Origin: Xiphydria camelus
Taxonomy: Eukaryota > Arthropoda > Insecta > Hymenoptera > Xiphydriidae
Reading direction: 5' to 3'
Length of the DNA: 64,000 nt
NCBI GenBank assembly: GCA_963678675.1
Contig: OY783199.1
Span: forward strand, 6,083,501-6,147,500
Below are positions 23,901 through 35,181 of the stretch, one piece after another; positions within the stretch are counted from its first letter, which is position 1, and each line of letters opens with the position of its first letter. Position numbers and translations under genes: made by a program. The notes beneath the pieces were generated by a model. It did no database searches, was not told the origin of the DNA, and saw only the letters and a list, made by a program, of their open reading frames with translations.

Positions 23901-23960
23901 TCGAATATGATTGTTTATATTAGATATTGCGAGTTCCAGGTTCGAGTCCTGGCCGCAATT
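20950..23960 (+). repeat. Tandem array R1: ~300-345 bp units, each with a tRNA-top-half hairpin
   Basis: Nine units are visible. Their hairpins begin near 21106 (split by an insertion), 21676, 22018, 22363, 22666, 22969, 23311, 23623 and 23926. Each ends in a 34-nt hairpin: an acceptor-like stem ATTGCGA/CCGCAAT, a GTT linker, a T-stem CCAGG/CCTGG and the T-loop TTCGAGT, so it contains the B-box motif GGTTCGAGTCC. Other conserved parts are CTATAAAATACGRCTGA, GATCTTGCGGAAGACAGG, and GACATCGAGTCTAACGAAC before ATTCCTAGAGATAAA. Units starting at 22363/22666 and 22969/23311 form a two-unit higher-order repeat. No protein frame runs through the units. Confidence 0.8.
21119..21343. mobile_element. 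MITE inserted in an R1 hairpin
   Basis: Inverted ends CACTAAAAAAAGTTTGCTTC and its diverged complement extend inward through AACCGTCGGTGAGATTGAAT and GCGAACCTCA. It sits between the acceptor-like strand (GTATTGCGAACTT) and the T-arm (CAGGTTCGAGTCC) of the first R1 unit, splitting that hairpin. Confidence 0.75.
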
Positions 23961-24214
23961 ATATTTATTTTGTTTATTTGTTCTATCAGAAGAAATTTAT
24001 CAGTAATCATAATCGGTTCTAATTAACCGTAAACTTAAACAACGATGATTGAAGGTTCTTATAACGAACGATAGAAATCATCGTTTCACGAGGAAAAAAA
24101 TAGGATTAGAAATCGATTTTTATTTTATGATTGTAGATCATGAATTCCCAATGAGCATACAGTAACGAAGACGCGATATTATCAATGTTATGAAGCGGTT
24201 TTATCTTTCGATGC

Positions 24215-24690
24215 TTAACCCAGCGAGCCGAGCGAGTCTGCGGAAATCGCGATTTTTAACAATATCGATGCTGAGCCTGACGAGCCAAACGAGTCAATGG
24301 AGTCACGAATTTTCAACGTCGACGCCGAGTTCGGCGGGCCGAGTCGAGCGAGTCTGCGGTAATCGTAATTTCCTATTTTTAACGCCGAGCTCGGAGAGCC
24401 GAGTGAGTCTGCGGTAGTTGCAATTTTTCCACTTTCGACGCTCACCCCTGATGAGTTGAGCGAGTCTACGGAAATCGCGATTTTACCAATTTCGACGCCG
24501 AGCCCGACGAGCCGTTGAATCTGTGGGAATCACGGTTTTACCAATTTCGACGCCGACCCCGACGAGCCGTCGGATTTACGAAAATCGTGATGTTACCAAT
24601 TTCTACGTAGAGCACGACAAGCCGCCGAATGTATGGAAATCGCGATTTACCAATTTCGACGCCAAACTCGACGAATCAAGCGAATATAAA
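24215..24690. repeat. Diverged minisatellite, ~60 bp unit
   Basis: About eight units share TTTCGACGCCGAGCCCGACG, then AGCCG and CGGAAATCGCGATTTTACC. Divergence is highest on the left. The GAGCCGAG...GGAATCAYGA motif recurs singly at about 28585, 31010 and 32310 inside the R2 blocks. The frames that cross it are translation artefacts of the repeat. Confidence 0.75.
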
Positions 24691-27445
24691 ATAGAAAAGC
24701 AGCATACTTCTTAGATCATACTTTCCTCCGCATGAAAATTGTTCGCTCTGGGATGAATCATATATATTTCACTATATATCATTTTTGCAAATTAAGTATA
24801 CACGGATACGCATAGGGCGTGTAGCCGTGTATCTAAAATTTGAGAGATCTTTTCGTGTATTTGAACTTGATCATACTTGTAGTACGCGTGTATAAATGTG
24901 TTCTGTTCAGTTCGAAAACTCGCATGAAAAATTATACTGTAGCAAACTGCGAAATATAGTTGGAAGCTACTCACGTTTTGCAGACGTTTCCAAACCGAAA
25001 ATCACAATGAGGATGATCAAGGGGAAAACCGAGCTGTGGACAATACTAAGACCCGTCATTTTGACTGTCTAGGCTCTGGGGGGGTTAATTCTATAATTCT
25101 ACTTTTTGAAAGCCAACCACACAAGGCGATGTTTCTTTGACGAGCAGGAGGTTGCGAGTGAATGAGCATCCTAGTACGCGGGGGCTCTTACGGGAGACGG
25201 GGGGACAAGCGGCGTAGTGGGGTTGTACGCGGTGATTAAAGTCAGTCTAAGGATGCTGTAGATACAGGTGGTAGTGTCTACGTTAATGCGGAAGGCAGGA
25301 AGCGATAACGTGGCAGGGTTGCAAAGGCGAAGAGGAAGACCAAATTCCGCAGAATATCAGAAAAATGAAACTTCATTCTCAATAAACGGAAAGAGAAACG
25401 AATTACCCAGTGAATATGAAGAATTAGAGCGTAGATAAGAAATTGAGAATTTATCTCTCGTCATCAATCGTCGGGAATTAGAAAATACCGGTTATAGCCT
25501 CTTTCGCGTAAAAGAATTTCAGTACATTTTTCGCAGCGAAGCAATCGTTATGGAGTGATGTATGCGTCCTCAGCTTTATAACTAACAATTACGTATCGTT
25601 CGATTCGATACGTATTTGATTATAGATTGCTCGGATAGTCATTTTAGCAGTTTTATGAAACGAAAAACAAATTATTATATTATATAAATAAATAAGGCCA
25701 CAGAGTTGCAAATATTACAATAATTAGATATGTGACTGTTCTTTTTCGGGAGATATGGAGCATGTGGAGTGAGTTACATGTCATTTTATTCAATATAGAT
25801 ACAATGAATTCTAGATCGCTCGGCTCAATCATTTGAAGTTATTCGGGATCAGATTAAATCATTGAATAGAAAATGATTACATACGGGAAGAGATACAAGG
25901 GAAGGAATTTCGTATAATGGAGCTGCAGAAAACAGTGTTATGGAGCGATATCAGTTTCAATGGTCTGTCCAATGAATTACATATCGTTCGAATCGATATG
26001 TATTTGATTCCAATTTATTCCATCAGAGTTGTATTATTTTGAATGTTAATTTTTGGTAAATCAACGATTTATACATACATGAAAAGACTTTTTTTTAACA
26101 TAATTACGTATTTTATGTCTACAAATTTTGCGTAAATGTATGACAACATTTATATATAGGTATAACGGTTTATGTTATGAAAGGAGTTATGTTATGTTAT
26201 GGGAGGAGGAGGAGGAGGAGGAGGGGTGCGGTCCCCGCAGTTTAGGGGATTATCGGGTGGATGACCTTTGTCTTGTTATATGGACAAATCATTACTACAA
26301 AACTTGAAAACATCAATGTCTATATTTATTTATACTTTTCCTAGATGTTAAAAGATGCCTGGGCATTATAATCGTGATAGTATACTCTTAACTTATATCA
26401 TACTCAGTGAATGAATATAATGTGAGAAATTAGAAATTAATAAATGCGATAAAGTTTCATTTGCCTAGGTGTATCATCCCGCAGCTTTAATTCTCCAGGT
26501 ACATTATCGTAACTTTTATGTTTTAGGCATAATACACCGTGTTATATTGTTCGGGTACATCCTATCCTAGTTTTCATCGTTCAGGTATACCGCGTCTGTG
26601 GTCTTGTCGTACCCCATCGTCGTTTTCGTTATTCAGGTATATCTGGTTGTTTCTTCTGTTGTCTTCAGGTATTGTCTCGAAGTTTCCATCTGAGGAATAT
26701 TTTACAATCCACAAGTTTTTGAAGTTCCAGTCTGCAACTCATAATTTTCGTCCAAGATGTGTCTTATCGTTGTTTCTATCGTCTAGGTATTTTGTCTTGA
26801 GGATTCCATCGACTAAATTTATTGGTCCATTGTTTTCGTTATTCCATTGTACAATTCTGTATCTTTTGTCATCTGGATAGGATTCAAGTCGTCTACGTCG
26901 TGGAGGTATATTGTGTCGTACTTTCTGTCGTCTTGAGGTGTTCCAACGTTTCTGTCATCTAGGTCTGCATTGTTCTGGAGTTTTCGTCGACCATTTTTAC
27001 TGGTCCATATTTATATTTGTCGTAGTGTGCAAGTCAGGGGTTTTCATTATTTTGGTGTTCCGCGGTAATACTTGGACGATGAAAATTTTAGTGCGATAGT
27101 CCAGGATAACATGGCACTGCCTCGTACGTTTAGACGACAAGAATTACCATATGATGCACCTGGCGGGAATGAAAAGTCACGGGAAAATACTGTTATATAA
27201 ATGAAACTTTTTCGCGTTGTTTTATTTTCCATGCTTTGTATAGTAAATACTAATTACTGGAGCAAATTTCGTAAGACATTCTTACTAGATGTAAGCAAAG
27301 CCGGAAACAAATGTTATAACTGAGTGAAGTCATTAAAAATTTCAAATTCGATTCCTGTTATCACAGTAATGACTTTTTCTATTCATTGGTCGTATTTTAT
27401 TATACAGAATAAGGAGTTTTAGTTATCAGATTTAATCATCGAGAT
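24691..27445. other. Intergenic, simple and diverged repeats only
   Basis: No gene recognised. It contains a GGA tract at about 26201-26224 and a very diverged ~55-bp repeat at 26460-27070 built on TTCAGGTAT/TCTAGGTAT and GTCGT motifs. A + frame at 26539-26880 follows that repeat and has no domain. A GC-rich patch at 25060-25250 has no ORF. Confidence 0.4.
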
Positions 27446-27486
27446 GAGGAATTAAGTTCCCGGTTCGAACCCGGGCCGCAATTCCA
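27446..27486 (+). repeat. Solitary tRNA-top-half hairpin with CCCGG/CCGGG T-stem
   Basis: The T-arm CCCGG-TTCGAAC-CCGGG is perfect, followed by CCGCAATTCC, which can pair with an upstream GGAATT. It resembles the R1/R2 hairpins but has a C-G pair where they have A-T, so pairing is kept. About 35 nt upstream is TTTTAGTTATCAGATTTAA, as in R2 units. Confidence 0.55.
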
Positions 27487-27755
27487 ACTACACATTGCAT
27501 TCATCGATTTTACAGCTAATGAGTAATGGAAGTGGAATTCATATTCAAATTCCAATATAATACAATTTAGATTCACGACTCTCAAATTGACATATGTAAT
27601 CTTAAAGTAAAATTATTGCTCGTTGAAAGTTATAGGTGTACCTGCTACATATGATGTTCAAGAACTTGTAGTAATGATGTATCCGTGTACTAGAACCAAG
27701 GATTGCCCTGTTTAGTAATTTAGTAATACTTAATAGTTAACGAGTTTAACTGCAT

Positions 27756-27795
27756 CGAATTCCAGGTTCGAAACCTGGGCGCAGCTATAGCTATA
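27756..27795 (+). repeat. Solitary tRNA-top-half hairpin (second)
   Basis: CCAGG-TTCGAAA-CCTGG, a perfect T-arm, is followed by GCGCAGC. It is a diverged single relative of the R1/R2 hairpin between the two arrays; the acceptor-like pairing is weak. Confidence 0.45.
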
Positions 27796-28259
27796 TCTTG
27801 TGTATTTGTCAACTCCACTATTAATAGGAGTCTAGTGTCTCCACACTCAGAGAGAATAAGGCTAGCACTTGTTCGTAAATAACCAGATTTCGAACGAACA
27901 AGTGTAATCATCAAATGAAGGCATTAGGCGTTACGCATTCGACTGAGTTACGATTATTTGTATCCATATGTAATATTAATGGCAGGTAAATATATCTGTT
28001 AAAAATGGAAAGATATTACAAATTATATTTTTAATTACTTAAGCATCAGAGTAATATTATTCTGGAAGTAAATTGGAATCAGACGAGTGAATATAATTGG
28101 AGGGCGACAGATATAATGATATTTCTTATTACAATAAAGACATTCCATTCCTAAATAGAGATGATATATTGTATAAGTTAAGAGTTAAAGACGTTCAGTT
28201 ATATATGTTCACATACGTCAATGTTTATGGTTAATTCGATTATTTCTGGAAATACAAGC
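27796..28259. other. Spacer before the R2 blocks
   Basis: AT-rich, no gene seen. Confidence 0.3.
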
Positions 28260-29832
28260 TGGGCTTTAGTCACCAGGCTTAACTATTTGATGGAGACTTT
28301 AGGAGATTTAGATTCGATTTCCGATCGCAATTATAGAGGCATTTTATTCTTAGCAAAGGAAATTGGTTTTAAGTCATCAGGGCTGACTACCTAATGGAGA
28401 CATTGCGACTTTCAGGTTCGACTCCTGTCCGCAAATATGTAGGCCTTTTTATTATTTACATTTTCTTACTATAATACGAACCGAACATGTGCAATAGAAT
28501 CTTATAAACCGTTACTGAGTTAGATATTCATATTCTTTCCTACTTTCGTGATGTTAATATCAAAAAAAGCCGCCGTGTAATGATGAGCCTAGCGAACCTG
28601 GAAATCACGACTTTATCGTTCAGGGCAAAGCAAATCCAGGGAAATATTATCTCCCAATTGAACCGTCGAGTTTCTAGGATATTGATAATGCTTTCATATT
28701 GCTTCCGTTCACGACATTAATATCTCTGGCATTATTCATATCTCCTGAACGTCGGGAATATTGTTAATAACTTTATCCCGCCAACGAAGTTCATACACCT
28801 GCTCTTTCATTGACGTATACACTCTCATAATGGTTTTTTATGCCAACTTGGCCGCAATTATATAGGTATTTTTTTTGTTCCTAAAAATATAAACTGAGTT
28901 TCAGTCATTAGAATTCACTGCATATTGGAGACACTGGCAGTTTCAGGTTTGACTCCTGTCTGCACTTATGATATAATCTCGAATTATGCGAGTATTCATT
29001 TTCTTCATCATGGGAGGTATTTCACGTTGCGCCGAGTAGCTGATTATTGAAATCTAGAAGGACTGGTTTCGCAATTCCTTCATATCGCGAGTGATGGTTA
29101 ACATTGCGTTAACTAAAAATCGTTCCCTGGAAATCCTGCCATTAGGGTAGTGATTTTTAAACCTAAAGAAGAGAGCTGCATCGAGTAGCTCATCATTAAT
29201 ATCTAGGATTGATTCCCCACTCCCCTATCGCGAGTGATGGTTAACATTGCGTTAACTAAACATCGTTCCCCCGAAATCCTACCATTAGAGAGGGTAGTGA
29301 TTTTTAAAGCTAAAGGAGAGAGAGTCAACATCGCGTTGGCTGCTCAATCGTCGCACTGGTGTTGTACCACGGAGGAACTACGTGTTCATTTTCAAATTAA
29401 ACGAAGCGAGGGTCAACATCACGGCGTCTGTTCAATCGTCGTATAGAAGTCCTACCATGGGGGAAGGAGTCTTTCAATGTGGAGAGGAGGGCCATCACTG
29501 GACTATAGGTGTTCATTTTTTAATTTAAAGAAGAGAGGATCAACATCACACTGGCTGTTCAATCGTCGCATATGAGTCCTACCTTGGAGGAAGTTTTCTA
29601 TCAGTATGAAAAGGAGGGCCATCATTGGACTGTAGGAATTCAATCTTCCCCTGGGGACCCTACCACGGAGGTAGTGCAATTATCGTCAATAGTGCATATA
29701 AGTGAAGTGAAGTAGGAATAAACTTCGCCCAGTTTCTTTCTAGATTGAAATAGTCTCTACTCGGCGCTAAATAATTAGATTTCATTTACATACGTCGATG
29801 TTTACGATTAACTATATTATTCCTGGTAATTC

Positions 29833-30885
29833 TAAGCTGGATTTTGAATCACCAAGTTTAACTATCTGATGGAGATATTGCGAATTTCAGGTTCGACTCC
29901 TGTCCGCAATTATATATACATTTTATTCCTAAAAATACATATTGAGTTTTAGTTATCACAGTTGACGATCTAATTGAGGCATTGCGAGTTTCGGGTTCGA
30001 CTCCTGTCCATAAATATATGGACATTTGGTCGCCAAGAATACAAATTAGGTTTTAGTAATTAGGATTAACAGTCTAATGAAAACATTGCGAGTTTCAGGT
30101 TCGACTCCTGTCCGCAATTATATGGGCATTCTCTCTATTCCTAAGAATACAAACAGAGTTTTAGCCATCAGGATTGACTATTTAATGGAAACCTTGCGAA
30201 TTTCAGGATCGACTCCTGTCCGCAATTATATATACATTTTATTCCTAAAAATACAAATTGAGTTTTAGTTATCACAGTTGACGATCTAATTGAGGCATTG
30301 CGAGTTTCGGGTTCGACTCCTGTCCATAAATATATGGACATTTGATCGCCAAGAATACAAATTAGGTTTTAGTGATTAGGATTAATAGTCTAATGGAAAC
30401 ATTGCGAGTTTCAGGTTCGACTCCTGTCCGCAATTATATGGGCATTCTATTCCTAAGAATACAAACAGAGTTTTAGCCATCAGGAGATTGACTATTTAAT
30501 GGAAACCTTGCGAATTTCAGGTTCGACTCCTGTCCGCAATTATATATACATTTTATTCCTAAAAATACAAATTGAGTTTTAGTTATTACAGTTGACGATC
30601 TAATTGAGGCATTGCGAGTTTCGGGTTCGACTCCTGACCATAAATATATGGACATTTGATCGCCAAGAATACAAATTAGGTTTTAGTGATTAGGATTAAC
30701 AGTCTAACAAAAACATTGCGAGTTTCAGGTTCGACTCCTGTCCGCAATTATATGGGCATTCTATCCCTAAGAATACAAATATAGTTTTAGCCATCAGGAT
30801 TGTCTATTTAATGGAAACCTTGCGAGCTTCAGGTTCGACTCCTGCTCGCCATTATATGGACATTTCGATTATTTGTAACTTTTTG
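29833..30885 (+). repeat. R2 array proper: ten ~104-bp units with A-box-like and B-box elements
   Basis: B-box/T-loop positions are about 29892, 29996, 30100, 30208, 30313, 30416, 30521, 30625, 30729 and 30834, a period of 103-108 bp. After the first unit, three types alternate a-b-c three times. They share a 34-nt hairpin (ATTGCGA, GTT, TCAGG, TTCGACT, CCTGT, CCGCAAT). Types b and c carry TAGTGATTAGG or TAGCCATCAGG exactly 44 nt upstream of the B box, the A-to-B spacing of a tRNA gene. Type c is followed by a TTTT run ~11 nt after the hairpin, a possible Pol III terminator. A complete cloverleaf cannot be drawn. Confidence 0.75.
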
Positions 30886-31764
30886 CTATAATACGAGTTG
30901 AGCGAGTATAATAGAATTATATGAGCCATTACTGAGCTAGGTATTCAGATTCTTTTCTAATTGCGTAATGTTAACTTGGAAATAAGCCGTCGTATATATC
31001 AATGAGCCGAGGGAGCCTGGGAATACTTTATCATTCAACGGAAAGGAAATATCTGGAAGTATCATCTCCCGAACGTCGAGATTCCAAAACGTTGATATGC
31101 TTTCATAACATTGCCATTCACGACGTGAATACCTCCTGAACATCAGGGACATTGTTAATAACTCCATTTCCCAAAAAAGCTCGTAGACCTACTCATTTAT
31201 TGACGTAGACATTCTCATAATAGTTCTCTTATGATAACGCGCAATAACGAAATTGCTGTTGATAGAATTTAGACTTACTTATGTTAAAATTTCGCCATTT
31301 GTACGTCAATTTGTAACTCCGAATAGAAGATCAATCGAAATTCTAAAATTTGACAATTACATGGCTTCTTGTGATGATTGACATAAGCATGCAAAACGCC
31401 GATACTGCGCTATCGGATACTAATCTGGATATATTTGGGTACTCGGTAAGTCAAGAGACATATGTGTCATGAAAAATCAATCTGATCCCTACTCGGTTTT
31501 TGAACAGCCTATTCACAAAGAAAAGTTCGTACATCTGAAATTAAACAATTCTTGATGCATTCTGCAAGACGTTTACGTTGAAACACACAGCACCGCATAA
31601 TCTCTCTGTCTTCATGCAAATCTCAACGGCTAATTAATCATTATAAATAAATTGCTCAATAGAATCCCGAATTATAAGGATGTTCATTTCCTTCATCACA
31701 GAAGTTACATATTTCGCTCTGTGCCGAGTAGCTAAGCTAACTAAGTATATTATTCCTGGTAATA

Positions 31765-32160
31765 CAAGCTGGATTTTGAATCACCAAGTTTAACTGTCTA
31801 GTGGAGATATTGCGAGTTTCAGGTTCGACTCCTGTCCGCAATTATATATGCATTTTTCTTCCTGAAAATACAAATTGCGTTTATATTATCACGGTTGACG
31901 ATCTAATTGAGGCATTGCGAGTTTCGGGTTCGACTTCTGTCCATAAATATATGGACATTTTATCGCTAAGAATACAAATTGGGTTTTAGTGATTAGGATT
32001 AACGGTCTTATGGAAACATTGCGAGTTTCAGGTTCGACTCCTGTCCGCAATTATATGGGCATTCTATTCCTAAGAATACAAACAGAGTTTTAGCCATCAG
32101 GATTGACTATTTAATGGAAACCTTGCGAACTTCAGGTTCGACTCCTATCCGCAATTATAT
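31765..32160 (+). repeat. R2 array in block 3: four ~104-bp units
   Basis: B-box/T-loop positions are near 31822, 31926, 32031 and 32133, in the same leader-a-b-c order as the start of the 29833-30885 array. Two hairpins in block 1 (near 28413 and 28947) and a degraded one near 28313 belong to the same family. Confidence 0.75.
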
Positions 32161-33662
32161 ATAGACATTTTGATTATTTGTAGTTTCTTTCTATAATACG
32201 AGCTGATCGCGTACAACAGAATAATATAAGGCGTTACTGAACTAGACGTTGAGATTCTTTCCTACTTGCGTGATGTTTATTTCAAAATAAGCCGCCGGAT
32301 AGTAATGAGCCGAGGGAGCATGGGAATCATGACTTTATCCTTCAGCGCAAAACAAAAATCTGCGTTAATATCATCTCCCGAACGAAACGTCGAGTTTCCA
32401 GATCGTTGATTATGCTTTCATAATGCTAAAATTTAGGACGTGAATACCTCCTGAACATCAGGAATATTGTTAATAACTTCACTACATCAACAAAGCTTGT
32501 ACACCTACCCTTTGATTAACGTGGACACTCTCATAATGGTTCTTCTATGGTATGGCACGGTAGCGAAGTTGCTGTTAATAGATTTTCACATTTACTTGCA
32601 TTAAAATTTCGTCCTTTGCATACTAGTTTATAATTCAATAGATTGGCGAAAGCATGCAAATTTCCGATAGTGGGCTATCAACTACTCACCTAGATATATA
32701 TATTTATATCCTCTAGGTAGAACGGAGAAATACGTATCATGAAAGATCGATATGATCCCCAACGGGGATTAGAACCGCCCATTCAAGGAAAAGTTTATAA
32801 ATGTAAAATTAAACATTGTGCAGCCATTCTCGATTTGTTCTGCAATGTCGTTTATGCTGAAACGCAGCACAGCGTAATCTCTGTCTTCATGGAAGTCTCA
32901 ACGGCCAAATAATCATGATAAATAAATTGCTCAATAGAATCCCGAATTATAAGGATATTCATTTCCTTCATCACAGAAGTTAGATATTGCGCTCTGTGCC
33001 GAGTAGCTGATCATTGAAATCTAGAAGGACTGGTTCTCTATCCCTCCCCTGTCGCGAGTGATGGTTAACATTGCGTTAACTAAAAATCGTTCCCTGGAAA
33101 TCCTGCCATTAGGGTAGTGATTTTTAAACCTAAAGAAGAGAGGTACACCAAGTAGCTCACCATTAAAATTTAGGATTCATTCCCCACCCCCCTTATCGCG
33201 AGTGATGGTTAACATTGCGTTAACTAAAAATCGTTCCCTGGAAATCCTGCCATTAAAAGGTAGTGATTTTTAAATCTAAAGAAGAGAGAACATCGCGCTG
33301 GCTGTTCAATCGTCGCATAGGAGTCGTACTACGCAGGAAGGGGTCTTACAATGTGGAGAGGAGGGCCACCACTGGACTAAGTGTTTATTTCCAAACCTAA
33401 AGAAGCGAGGGTCAACATTACGCTGGCTGTTCAATCGTCGCACAGGATCTCTATCACGGAGGAAGGGGTCTTTCAATATACAGAGGAAAGTCATCACTGG
33501 ACTGTAGGAATTCAATCTTAATCTGGGAACCCTGCCACGGAGGTAGTGATATTATTCTCAATAGTGTATATGTGTGTATGCGAAGTGAAGTCAACATTGC
33601 CCAGTCTCCTTCTAGATTGAAATGGTATCTTTACTCGGCGCTAAATAATTATATTTCTAGTT

Positions 33663-33962
33663 TGCAATATACCGTGGGATAGCACCGCGTGATTACAGCC
33701 GATTCACGTGTACGATCGCTGAACAGTCTCTTGACGACTATCCGCAAACATTTACCCCGCGATTACAATTACCAGGCGTGGCTGTTATTAATTTATTATC
33801 TAACCCCGGAGATCGCGATTCGACAGATAATAATCTACATACGATATTCTGACAGGATACTAGATGTATGTATGTATATATCTAGGATTCCTAGATTACT
33901 TCGCAGTGGGAGTTTACTCATTTAGGACGTAATCACGTGGCGTTATCCCACGGTATATTGCA
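33663..33962. mobile_element. MITE with ~33-bp inverted ends (TGCAATATACCGTGGGATA)
   Basis: The left end TGCAATATACCGTGGGATAG and right end CTATCCCACGGTATATTGCA-like sequence (one base differs) are followed inward by CGTGATTAC/GTAATCACG. The element is 300 bp. The frame 33689-33925 lies inside it and is not a gene. Confidence 0.8.
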
Positions 33963-34437
33963 TTGCATGTAGTCTTATCTTCCACAACGAGGATCTTTTA
34001 TGTACCGGGAGAGAACTGCCGATAATGTGATTTTATCAATGCAAAACGCTAACAGTACGTCAGCCGCTATTTTTCATTGGAAGTCTATAAGTGATCATTA
34101 TTTTTAGTGTCATTAACTGACATTATACCGCATCCCAAGCTGCGACGGATATCAATATCGTGCTTCATGTTTGGTTCTCCCATCTTTTTTTAGGCCGACG
34201 GCATCTCGTCCCTATGTTCAATGAATGTCGTGTGTTTACTTTGAAAATAATTCGCGTACAAAAGTAACCTGGTTATTCAGTGACTTGCTGGAAGGGGAGT
34301 TCGTGGTCATTGAGTGCAACGACGGATGAAACTGCCGAGAGCTCCGCGACTTCCTCGTGCCGCGTACGTAGGACGATTATCTCGAGCAGTGCGTGACTTC
34401 TTAGAAATACACTGCACTACATAGTAATACGATGGAA

Positions 34438-34960
34438 GGAATATTGAGATTCTCTCGCGGAAGTAGAAGGAGAAGAGTAGCTCCTGCGCGACTTGCCGAT
34501 ATATCAGGACAGCAGGTTGATAGGATTTTGTGAGTTATTCGTGTAAATTCTTAAAGAAAAGTTACAAACGACTCCAGTGACGACTTGCTCTATTAAGCAA
34601 AGAGTACTTGGTTGGTCTTTCGTTCTCTAAGGAGAATCAGAAATAGAATACTTCGCGGTTTACGTCTCGATGCGTTCTAGTACATAGTAGAGCAGCTGGA
34701 TAATTGTAGAAATCCTCGTAGCAGTAGAAGGAGGAGAATGACTTTTGCGCGACCTGCCGATGGACCGGGATGGCATGGTGAGAGGGTTTCGTACCTCATT
34801 CGTACTTTACAGTTAGGAGAAAGAAAACGCGACTCCCCGGCGACGGTACGCCTTATTAAGTAGAGAGCACGTGGTTGGTCTTTAATTGTTGAAGAAAAAT
34901 GTGGAACTAAGTGATTCGCTGTTTAGAATTAAGTTTAAAAGATAAATTTGAAAGTGTCTT
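34438..34960. repeat. Tandem duplication, two ~262-bp units
   Basis: Unit 1 (about 34440-34700) and unit 2 (about 34705-34960) share GTAGAAGGAG(A/G)AGA, GCGCGACYTGCCGAT, CGACTCC..GCGACG or GTGACG, CYTATTAAGYA and GTGGTTGGTCTTT or CTTGGTTGGTCTTT, at roughly 75-80% identity by eye. They lie upstream of the phospholipase first exon and may be part of its 5' region. Confidence 0.55.
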
Positions 34961-35181
34961 ACTGATAAATAAATAGAAGAGGCCGATCGCGAATATACGT
35001 CCCGCCGAAATGTGTGAATCCACGATCTATTATGTTTCGAGCAAGGACTACGATTTGCCTGTTTTATAAATCGAGGATCCTGTCGAAATTCGTGGATTTA
35101 GGAGTTTGGTGACATGTAGTAATTTAACGATAACGACTGTGATAACGAGCGTGCACCAAGAGTACATTCAGCCGCGGATCG

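Larger units (their letters stand above)
28260..33655 (+). repeat. R2 region: three long composite repeat blocks
   Basis: Blocks begin near 28240, 29810 and 31737, each opening with TTATTYCTGG then ARGCTGG(A/G)(T/C)TTT. Each carries a run of ~104-bp tRNA-like units, then a segment around TATAATACGAGYTGA and TGAGCCKAGSGARCMTGG. Blocks 1 and 3 continue into a segment with ATGGTTAACATTGCGTTAAC and ATCGTTCCCTGGAAATCCTG, then TGGCTGTTCAATCGTCGCA and GGAGGGCCAYCACTGGACT. The ending GCCCAGT...CTAGATTGAAAT...CTCGGCGCTAAATAATTA near 29765 is repeated near 33650. Block 2 lacks the later segments. No protein frame is conserved across blocks. Confidence 0.7.

Noticed and set aside
26539..27099. Frames of 113 and 62 aa
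   Set aside because: They follow a diverged ~55-bp repeat and are rich in Phe/Ser/Leu from T-rich DNA; no motif.
30077..31989. Short frames repeating SGSTPVRNY
   Set aside because: They arise from reading the R2 hairpin as codons; they change frame between units.
20950..33655. R1/R2 units as intact tRNA genes
   Set aside because: The T-arm and acceptor-like stem are present, but no D-arm, anticodon arm or seven-pair acceptor with the true 5' strand at position 1 can be drawn.
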